Below, in pieces: positions 1 to 6,038 of a stretch of DNA of 18,416 nucleotides (positions are counted from its first letter, which is position 1; each line of letters starts with the position of its first letter). Source of the DNA: Lachnospiraceae bacterium (lineage in GTDB: Bacteria; Bacillota; Clostridia; Lachnospirales; Lachnospiraceae); contig CAAEAB010000119.1 in the NCBI GenBank assembly GCA_900753685.1, positions 1 to 18,416 on the forward strand, in the 5' to 3' direction. The translations under genes were made by a program, and so were the position numbers. The notes beneath the pieces were generated by a model, which saw only the letters and a list, made by a program, of their open reading frames with translations, was not told the origin of the DNA and searched no databases.

Positions 1-319
1 GAGGGTCATTCATGCCGAAGCGGCGGGGGTTTTTCGCCGCGGATGCCGTATCGGAGATATTGTCTCGGCGGGGGATGAGATTGCAAAGATTGAAAGGCCA
101 GGGGGGCGGATGCTTTCTGTGAAAGCCACGATTTCCGGCATTATTCGGGGGCTTTTACGGGACGGCTATCCGATTCCAAGGGGCTTTAAGATTGCCGATA
201 TCGACCCGAGACGAGAAGAGCTGGCCAATTGCTTTACCATCTCCGATAAGGCTCGGTGTATTGCCGGAAGTGTTCTGGAGGTCGTGGCTGCCTGCTATTT
301 TAAAGAAATTTTGTTTTAA
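1..319 (+). CDS. yqeB: YqeB-family selenium-dependent Mo hydroxylase maturation protein (3' part)
   Basis: Only the last 105 codons are in the window. The reading frame is open from base 2, so the start lies upstream. The visible part holds a biotinyl-like GDIVSAGDEIAKI segment, followed by ISGIIRGLLRDGYPI, a KIADIDPR motif and ISDKARCIAGSVLEVV. I recognise this order as the C-terminal end of the YqeB (EF2563-like) family, which occurs with selenium-dependent molybdenum hydroxylases. The family is thought to help mature the Se-containing Mo cofactor; its exact chemistry is not established. The location, 83 bases upstream of a purine permease and a complete three-subunit molybdenum hydroxylase, agrees with this. 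A methionine codon at 110 is internal and not the start, because the upstream codons belong to the same conserved domain. Confidence 0.8.
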   Translation, partial: RVIHAEAAGVFRRGCRIGDIVSAGDEIAKIERPGGRMLSVKATISGIIRGLLRDGYPIPRGFKIADIDPRREELANCFTISDKARCIAGSVLEVVAACYFKEILF

Positions 320-342
320 AGAAAAAAATTTTTCTTTTTTTT
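318..342 (+). other. A/T-only inverted repeat with T-run after yqeB
   Basis: Directly at the yqeB stop codon an A-rich arm (AAAGAAAAA) faces a T-rich arm (TTTTTCTTT), followed by a run of eight T. The stem has one G-C pair and almost no loop. It may slow or end yqeB transcription, or act as an UP-like A/T tract for the promoter just downstream. It is too weak to call an intrinsic terminator. Confidence 0.3.
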
Positions 343-370
343 GTACTTCTGTATGGTTTTCTGTTATAAT
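341..370 (+). promoter_or_regulatory. Extended -10 sigma-A promoter for the permease / Mo hydroxylase operon
   Basis: A perfect TATAAT lies at 365-370. It is preceded by TG at 362-363, which gives an extended -10 (TGnTATAAT). The -35 is poor (TTGTAC at 341-346, 18-base spacer), as is usual for extended -10 promoters. Transcription would start near 377, leaving a leader of only about 25 bases before the ATG at 403. That leaves no room for a purine riboswitch between this promoter and the permease. Confidence 0.65.
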
Positions 371-402
371 GTTGTGCAGAAAAAATTTTACAGGAGGATA
401 AC

Positions 403-1803
403 ATGAACGAGAATCATTCCAGTTCAAGGGCGGCGATGAGCAGTCCATATCAATTTGAAGGCAGGATTCCGTTAAAACAGGCTATACCGCTGGGACTCCA
501 GCATGTACTGGCCATGTTTGTCGGCAACCTGACCCCAATTCTTATCATTACTGCAGCCTGCGGTACGGAGGAATTTGCTTCCATTCAGGTGGCGCTTCTC
601 CAGAATGCCATGCTGGTTGCAGGTATCGTCACTCTGGTTCAGCTTTTTGCCATCGGACCTGTCGGCGGTAAGGTGCCGATCATCATGGGGACAAGCTCCG
701 GTTTCATTGGTGTTTTTCAAAGTGTTGTTAATATTATGGGCGGCGGCGTTCTGGCCTACGGTGCAATCATGGGCGCCAGTCTGATCGGAGGTATTTTTGA
801 GACGGTACTCGGTGCATTTTTAAAGCCGCTCCGAAGGTTCTTCCCGGCAGTCGTTACCGGTACAGTCGTACTGGCTATAGGTCTGTCTCTCATCAGCGTC
901 GGTGTCGGCTCCTTTGGTGGCGGTTCCTCTGCAAAGGATTATGGTTCCGCTGAAAATCTGCTCATTGCTCTTGTGGTTATGATTATTATTTTGGCATTAA
1001 AACACGGGGCGAAGGGACTGGCAAGCTCTTCTTGTATTTTAATTGGTATTATTATCGGGTATATTATTTGTGCCATACTTGGAATGGCGCTGCCGACAAC
1101 GGCGGTGACTGCCGACGGCGTAGAATATACAAAGGCCTGGGTGTTAAACTGGGATAAGGTGGCTCAGGCATCCTGGTTCGCCATTCCGGAAATCATGCCG
1201 GTAAAACCGGTCTTTGATCTGCGGGCGATCTTACCGGTGATGATTATGTTTATTGTGACGGCCGTTGAGACAGTGGGCGATATTTCCGGCTGTATTGAAG
1301 GCGGTATGGGACGTGAGGCGACGGATTCTGAGCTGGCCGGTGGCGTTATGTGTGACGGTCTTGGCTCGACTTTTGCCGCTCTTTTCGGTGTTCTTCCGAA
1401 TACCTCTTTCAGCCAGAATGTGGGACTTGTCGCTATGACAAAAATTGTCAACCGTTTTGCTTTATCCTGCGGCGCTGTCTTTTTAATTCTCTGCGGTCTG
1501 TTTCCGAAGTTGGCGGCGCTTATATCCATTATGCCTCAGTCCGTCCTTGGCGGCGCTGCGGTTATTATGTTTTCATCGATTGTTATGAGTGGTATTCAGC
1601 TCGTTACAAAGGAGCCGCTGACAGCCAGAAATATGACCATCGTATCGGTGGCGCTGGGGCTTGGCTACGGTATCGGCGCAAACAGCGCGGTGCTTTCAGG
1701 ACTTCCGAATTTTGTAGCTCTCATTTTCGGTGGTTCAGGAATCGTACCGGCGACTTTTGTAGCAATTATTCTGAATGTGGTGCTTCCGAAAGGGGAAGCG
1801 TAA
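403..1803 (+). CDS. NCS2-family xanthine/uracil-type nucleobase permease
   Basis: This 466-residue polytopic membrane protein belongs to the NCS2 (nucleobase:cation symporter-2) family, whose members import uracil, xanthine or uric acid, usually with H+. Long hydrophobic segments run through the whole protein. The substrate-site signatures are present: E289 and D293 in AVETVGDISG, D318 in CDGLGSTF, and the NTSFSQNVG signature with Q338-N339. E289, D318, Q338 and N339 line up with residues essential in E. coli XanQ (E272, D304, Q324, N325). The start is the ATG at 403, with AGGAGG five bases upstream (392-397). It opens the hydroxylase operon, 25 bases before the FAD subunit gene, so a purine such as xanthine is the likeliest cargo. 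Uric acid or another oxopurine is possible; sequence alone does not separate them. Confidence 0.88.
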   Translation: MNENHSSSRAAMSSPYQFEGRIPLKQAIPLGLQHVLAMFVGNLTPILIITAACGTEEFASIQVALLQNAMLVAGIVTLVQLFAIGPVGGKVPIIMGTSSGFIGVFQSVVNIMGGGVLAYGAIMGASLIGGIFETVLGAFLKPLRRFFPAVVTGTVVLAIGLSLISVGVGSFGGGSSAKDYGSAENLLIALVVMIIILALKHGAKGLASSSCILIGIIIGYIICAILGMALPTTAVTADGVEYTKAWVLNWDKVAQASWFAIPEIMPVKPVFDLRAILPVMIMFIVTAVETVGDISGCIEGGMGREATDSELAGGVMCDGLGSTFAALFGVLPNTSFSQNVGLVAMTKIVNRFALSCGAVFLILCGLFPKLAALISIMPQSVLGGAAVIMFSSIVMSGIQLVTKEPLTARNMTIVSVALGLGYGIGANSAVLSGLPNFVALIFGGSGIVPATFVAIILNVVLPKGEA

Positions 1804-1828
1804 AACTTATTCGGGGGGAGAGATAAAG

Positions 1829-2677
1829 ATGCTTTCATTCAACCAATATGTCCGGCCTCAGAGTCTGGAGGAAGCCTATACCCTTTGCCAGAAAAAAAGC
1901 AATGTGGTGCTTGGCGGCATGCTGTGGCTGAAAATGCAGAACGGCAATAAGGGAACCGCCATTGATCTGTGTGAACTCGGACTGGATCAGATTGAAGAGA
2001 CGCCGGAGGAATATCGGATCGGCGCTATGGTTTCCTTGAGAGCGCTGGAAACTCACAAAGGCTTAAATCAATTTACCGACGGAGCCATGGCGGAATCTGT
2101 AAAGCATATTGTCGGCGTTCAGTTCCGAAATGTGGCGACGGTCGGGGGAAGTATTTACGGGCGTTTTGGATTTTCTGATGTGCTTACTCTATTTATTGCG
2201 CTGGATGCTAAAGTTGAATTGTACCATGCGGGAGTTATGAGCGTGAAGGAATTTGCGGAATTTCCGAGAAAGACCCGGGATATTCTTGTGAGACTTCTTG
2301 TTCCGAAGGCAGAGAGAAGGACGGTTTACTTATCCATGCGGAATATATCTACGGATTTTCCAGTACTTACTTGCGCTATTTCCGGGCAAAATAATGATTA
2401 TCAATGTATTATCGGCGCCCGTCCGATGAAGGCGACTCTTTTTGAGGATGAAAAAGGTCTTTTGTTAGAGGGAATTACCGAGCAATCAGCGGCGGCCTTT
2501 GCAAAGGATATTGCATCCAGGGCCGGATTCGGAAGTAATTTGCGGGGGGGAGCCGATTATCGAAAACGTATCTGCGAGACGCTGGTTCGGCGCGGTTTGT
2601 TGTCCCTGGGGGCAATGGATATACCAAATGATGAAGGCGGCGCAGTTTTTTCAAGGAGGGCCGGCGATGGAGATTAA
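1829..2677 (+). CDS. Molybdenum hydroxylase FAD-binding subunit (XdhB-like)
   Basis: This 282-residue protein is the flavin subunit that takes electrons from the Fe-S subunit and passes them to NAD+ or another acceptor. The N-terminal FAD-binding fold of the molybdopterin dehydrogenase family is visible: VVLGGMLWLKM (residues 26-36) stands where relatives usually have GGT-D-L, and ATVGGSIYGRFGFSD (103-117) where they have the T-GGN-A glycine loop. The C-terminal part, from about residue 170, fits the CO dehydrogenase flavoprotein C-terminal domain. A longer open frame reaches back into the permease, but the ATG at 1829 is chosen because a G-rich Shine-Dalgarno (1813-1819) lies nine bases upstream and the fold begins there. 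The last 11 bases overlap the Fe-S subunit gene. The exact substrate of the complex is inferred from the neighbouring permease. Confidence 0.87.
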   Translation: MLSFNQYVRPQSLEEAYTLCQKKSNVVLGGMLWLKMQNGNKGTAIDLCELGLDQIEETPEEYRIGAMVSLRALETHKGLNQFTDGAMAESVKHIVGVQFRNVATVGGSIYGRFGFSDVLTLFIALDAKVELYHAGVMSVKEFAEFPRKTRDILVRLLVPKAERRTVYLSMRNISTDFPVLTCAISGQNNDYQCIIGARPMKATLFEDEKGLLLEGITEQSAAAFAKDIASRAGFGSNLRGGADYRKRICETLVRRGLLSLGAMDIPNDEGGAVFSRRAGDGD

Positions 2678-3134
2678 GATAACACTCAATGGAAAAATAG
2701 TGAAGGCTCAAATCGAACCGGATATGCTTCTAATCGATTTTTTACGCTCAAAACGCTGTCTTTCGGTAAAACGAGGCTGCGAGACGGCAAACTGTGGCCT
2801 TTGTACAGTGCTGATGGATGATGTCCCGGTGCTGTCATGCAGTGTGTTGGCAGCCAGGGCTTCCGGCCATCGAATCGATACGCTGGAGGGGCTTTCGGAG
2901 GAAGCCCAAGAGTTTGCCGGCTTTATTGCTGACCAGGGAGCGGAGCAGTGCGGCTTTTGCAATCCGGGCTTTGTCATGAATACGATTGCCCTGCTTCGTG
3001 AGAATCCGGAACCGACGGATGATGAAATACGGGAATTTCTTTCTGGAAATCTGTGCCGTTGTTCCGGCTATGAAGGGCAGCTTCGAGGAATCCGGGCCTA
3101 TCTGGACTGGAAAAAAGGGGGTGCGGAAGGATGA
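2667..3134 (+). CDS. Molybdenum hydroxylase [2Fe-2S] subunit (XdhC-like)
   Basis: This 155-residue iron-sulfur subunit relays electrons from the Mo site to FAD. The N-terminal plant-ferredoxin-like domain carries Cys38, 43, 46 and 58 (GCETANCGLCTV...SC). The C-terminal helical domain carries Cys95, 98, 130 and 132 (CGFCNPGF and GNLCRCSGYE). All eight ligands for two [2Fe-2S] clusters are therefore present. Small differences from the common form are N99 in place of the usual T in C-T-P-G, and F102 in place of M. The ATG at 2667 is chosen because AAGGAGG (2653-2659) lies seven bases upstream and the protein then has the usual family length; the frame is open further upstream but overlaps the FAD gene. 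The gene overlaps the FAD gene by 11 bases and the Mo subunit gene by 4 (ATGA), which points to coupled translation of a heterotrimer. Confidence 0.93.
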   Translation: MEIKITLNGKIVKAQIEPDMLLIDFLRSKRCLSVKRGCETANCGLCTVLMDDVPVLSCSVLAARASGHRIDTLEGLSEEAQEFAGFIADQGAEQCGFCNPGFVMNTIALLRENPEPTDDEIREFLSGNLCRCSGYEGQLRGIRAYLDWKKGGAEG

Positions 3135-5422
3135 CGCAGAACTTAAAATCGGTGGGGAAGCCGGTGCGTAAAAAGGACGCAATGCAGCTCCTTTTGGGAA
3201 AACCGGTCTATGTGGACGATATCACGCCGACGGATGCGCTGGTAGTCAAGGTTTTAAGGAGTCCCTACGCCCATGCGTTAATTAAAGATATTAAGGTGGA
3301 TACGGCACTGAAGGTGCCGGGAATTGAAGCCATTTATACGTACAAGGATGTACCTCAGAAACGGTTTACCATGGCGGGACAGACTTATCCGGAGGCGTCA
3401 CCCTATGACCGTCTCCTTTTAGATGAGAGAGTACGTTTTGTGGGCGATGCGGTGGCGATTGTTGCCGGAGAAACAGAGAAAGCTGTGGATCAGGCGATGA
3501 AACTGATTAAGGTTACCTATCAGGTACTGGAACCAGTGCTAGATTTTCGGAGGGCGAAGGATAATCCGATTTTGGTTCACCCGGAGGATAACTGGCGGTC
3601 TCTCTGTCCGGTGGGGGCGGATAACCGGAGAAATCTCTGTGCCAGCGAGGTGTCCGGCGACGGCGATGTGGAGGCGGTATTTGACGACTGTGATGAGATT
3701 GTGGAGCATACCTATCATGTGAGAGCCTGTCAGCAGGCTATGATGGAAACCTTCCGGACCTATACGGAGATTGACCGTTACGGACGACTCCATGTCATCA
3801 GCTCGACTCAAATTGTTTTTCACTGCCGACGCATTATTGCCAATGCTCTGGACATACCAAAGTCGATGGTCCGGGTGGAAAAGCCGCGGATTGGCGGCGG
3901 TTTCGGCGCAAAGCAGACGGTTGTTACAGAGGTCTATCCGGCTTTTGTGACCTGGAAAACAAAGCGTCCGGCAAAGATGATTTATACCCGGACGGAATGT
4001 CAGATTGCGGCGTCGCCCCGTCATGAGATGGAGGTTCGGGTGAAGCTTGGAGCTTCAAAGGAAGGAAGAATCCGCGCGCTGGATATCTATACCTTGTCGA
4101 ACACGGGGGCCTTTGGCGAGCATGGTCCGACGACTGTCGGCCTTTCCGGGCATAAATCGATACCTCTGTATACCGGTGGACTGGAAGCTTATCGTTTCGG
4201 CTATGATGTAGTCTATACCAATGTCCAGTCGGCGGGAGCTTACCGGGGATATGGTGCGACTCAAGGACTGTTTGCCCTGGAAAGCGCAGTGAATGAACTG
4301 GCAGACCGTCTGAATATGGATCCGATTGCTTTGAGGGAAAAGAATATCGTCCGTGAGGGCATGGTCATGCCGGCTTATTACGGTGAGACGACCAATGCCT
4401 GCGCCCTGGACCGTTGTATGGCGAAGTGCCGGGAATTGTTTCACTGGGATGAAAAGGCTCCGGTACGGGATATGGGCAACGGAAAGGTGCGGACGGCGGG
4501 AATGGCTCTGGCCATGCAAGGCTCCTGCATCTCCGGCGTCGATGTGGGCTCGGCTACAATGAAGTTAGGTGATGAAGGCTTTTATAATCTCATGATCGGC
4601 GCGGCAGATATGGGAACGGGCTGTGATACGATTTTGGCCCAGATGGCGGCGGAATGTATGGAATGCTCTGTGGATGATATAGAGGTTTTCGGGGCGGATA
4701 CGGATGCTTCGCCTTATGATTCCGGCTCCTATGCTTCATCGACGACCTATGTGACGGGAAAGGCAGTGGAGCTGGCCTGTGAAGAATTGAAAGAAAATAT
4801 GTGTAAAATTGCCGCCGGAATGATGGACTGCGATGTCAGCGAGGTGGAATTTTATGGAGGCGGCGTTCGGAAGCTGGACGGCAGCAATTTTGTATCCAGG
4901 TTCGATATTGCTTCAAAATCTATGATGTTTAATAATATTGCCGCCCAGACGACGGCGACCCATTGTTCGCCTGTATCACCGCCGCCTTATATGGCAGGTA
5001 TGGTGGAAATCGAGTTGGATAAGGAGACAGGAAAGGTCGATATATTGGATTATGTGGCGGTCATTGACTGCGGAACACCGATTAATCCGAATCTGGCCCG
5101 GATTCAGGCGGAAGGCGGAATTGTGCAGGGCATCGGTATGGCGCTTTATGAAAATGTCACGTATCTGCCTTCAGGAAGAATTGCGGAGAATTCTTTTATG
5201 CAGTATAAAATCCCTACCCGTCTGGATATGGGGCATTTGCAGGTGGAATTTGAGTCAAGCTATGAGCCAACAGGGCCTTTCGGTGCGAAATCCATTGGTG
5301 AGATTGTCATCAATACTCCGGCTCCGGCGCTGGCCCATGCAATCTATAAGGCAACCGGGCGCTGGCATCGGACACTGCCGATTACACCGGAAAAAATATT
5401 GATGGGGCTTGCAGATGAATAA
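3131..5422 (+). CDS. Molybdenum hydroxylase large (Mo-pterin) subunit, probable purine/xanthine dehydrogenase
   Basis: This 763-residue catalytic subunit of the xanthine dehydrogenase family hydroxylates its substrate at a Mo-pterin site. The order is an N-terminal aldehyde oxidase/xanthine dehydrogenase a/b hammerhead domain (about 20-130), then the Mo-cofactor binding domain. Visible signatures are QQAMMETFRTYTEID (from Q201), GGGFGAKQ (255-262), AYRGYGATQ (370-378, including R372), SGSYASSTTYVTGKA, and GAKSIGE with the catalytic-base glutamate E724. There is no cysteine at the AYRG site, so this is not a CO dehydrogenase. YqeB nearby marks it as a candidate selenium-dependent enzyme, where Se is a labile Mo ligand and no selenocysteine is expected; none is seen. 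The permease suggests a purine substrate, but nicotinate or other heteroaromatics cannot be excluded. It overlaps the Fe-S gene by 4 bases and the MocA gene by 8. Confidence 0.88.
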   Translation: MTQNLKSVGKPVRKKDAMQLLLGKPVYVDDITPTDALVVKVLRSPYAHALIKDIKVDTALKVPGIEAIYTYKDVPQKRFTMAGQTYPEASPYDRLLLDERVRFVGDAVAIVAGETEKAVDQAMKLIKVTYQVLEPVLDFRRAKDNPILVHPEDNWRSLCPVGADNRRNLCASEVSGDGDVEAVFDDCDEIVEHTYHVRACQQAMMETFRTYTEIDRYGRLHVISSTQIVFHCRRIIANALDIPKSMVRVEKPRIGGGFGAKQTVVTEVYPAFVTWKTKRPAKMIYTRTECQIAASPRHEMEVRVKLGASKEGRIRALDIYTLSNTGAFGEHGPTTVGLSGHKSIPLYTGGLEAYRFGYDVVYTNVQSAGAYRGYGATQGLFALESAVNELADRLNMDPIALREKNIVREGMVMPAYYGETTNACALDRCMAKCRELFHWDEKAPVRDMGNGKVRTAGMALAMQGSCISGVDVGSATMKLGDEGFYNLMIGAADMGTGCDTILAQMAAECMECSVDDIEVFGADTDASPYDSGSYASSTTYVTGKAVELACEELKENMCKIAAGMMDCDVSEVEFYGGGVRKLDGSNFVSRFDIASKSMMFNNIAAQTTATHCSPVSPPPYMAGMVEIELDKETGKVDILDYVAVIDCGTPINPNLARIQAEGGIVQGIGMALYENVTYLPSGRIAENSFMQYKIPTRLDMGHLQVEFESSYEPTGPFGAKSIGEIVINTPAPALAHAIYKATGRWHRTLPITPEKILMGLADE

Positions 5423-5984
5423 ATATATTATCTATTTGGCGGCTGGAAACAGCCCCCGTTTTGGTTCAAATAAGCTATTATCTATGTATCAGGGGAAACC
5501 GCTATATCGTCATGGTCTGGATATGCTGTACCGCTTTTGTCAGGAGCGTCCCGACTGTTTTCTGACGGTCGTGACCCAGTACCCGGAAATATTAAAACAG
5601 ACCGGGGCTATGGGAATACGGAGCGTATACAGCCCGGAAAGTGTTAAGGGGATGTCCTATACGATTCGGGCGGTGATAGAAGCCCTCCATAATCTTAAAG
5701 AAGAGGATTTTCTTCTCTTTGTGGTGGCGGATCAACCCCATCTGATGGATAAAACTGTGGAAAAAATACTGGCGTGTGCGGGAGGCGGCGTTCAGACCGT
5801 ATCGGCGGCTTATGGAAAAAAGCGGGGGAATCCGGTGCTTTTTTCCGCCCGTCTGGTGACGGAGCTGACAGCCCTGCGGGGAGATGAGGGCGGACGCAGC
5901 ATTTTAAAAAGACATGAGTGTATTTACGTTGAGGTGGAAAAAGAAGAGGAATTGTTTGATATAGATATGCCTTTTATGGTATGA
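5415..5984 (+). CDS. mocA: MocA/YgfJ-like molybdenum cofactor nucleotidyltransferase
   Basis: This 189-residue NTP-transferase probably converts Mo-pterin to the dinucleotide form (CTP:molybdopterin cytidylyltransferase) used by xanthine dehydrogenase-type enzymes. The nucleotide-binding loop LAAGNSPRFGSNKLL (8-22) is followed by the metal-binding VADQPHL (D106), then KKRGNPVLF, LRGDEGGRSILK and a terminal FDIDMP. That is the layout and length of the MocA/YgfJ group that accompanies Mo hydroxylase operons. An in-frame TTG lies at 5409, but the ATG at 5415 gives the normal family N-terminus and has a G-rich stretch (5404-5407) upstream. The start overlaps the last 8 bases of the Mo subunit gene, so translation is likely coupled. 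Specificity for CTP over GTP is inferred from family and context. Confidence 0.85.
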   Translation: MNKYIIYLAAGNSPRFGSNKLLSMYQGKPLYRHGLDMLYRFCQERPDCFLTVVTQYPEILKQTGAMGIRSVYSPESVKGMSYTIRAVIEALHNLKEEDFLLFVVADQPHLMDKTVEKILACAGGGVQTVSAAYGKKRGNPVLFSARLVTELTALRGDEGGRSILKRHECIYVEVEKEEELFDIDMPFMV

Positions 5985-5985
5985 T
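5956..5985 (+). promoter_or_regulatory. Putative sigma-A promoter for dnaE
   Basis: TTGATA (5956-5961) and TATGAT (5980-5985) each match the consensus at 5 of 6 positions, with an 18-base spacer. They lie in the last codons of the MocA gene. A start near 5992 would leave a leader of about 46 bases before dnaE. No hairpin terminator is visible between the two genes (5985-6038), so readthrough from the hydroxylase operon is possible. Confidence 0.45.
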
Positions 5986-6038
5986 AATGATGTTGGTAAA
6001 AAATGACGAATTAAAGAAATAATTAAAGGTGAGGTTGG

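Noticed and set aside
320..402. Purine riboswitch before the permease
   Set aside because: The promoter leaves about 25 bases of leader, and no three-way junction or conserved purine-aptamer loops are visible.
3539..4024. Reverse-strand open frame opposite the Mo subunit gene
   Set aside because: It lies antisense to conserved Mo-pterin motifs, and its composition (many Arg, His, Pro) is typical of a shadow frame.
3131..5422. Selenocysteine codon in the hydroxylase large subunit
   Set aside because: The frame has no internal TGA, and selenium in this enzyme group is a labile Mo ligand, so none is expected.
5985..6038. Intrinsic terminator between mocA and dnaE
   Set aside because: The stretch is A-rich with no stable stem followed by a T-run.
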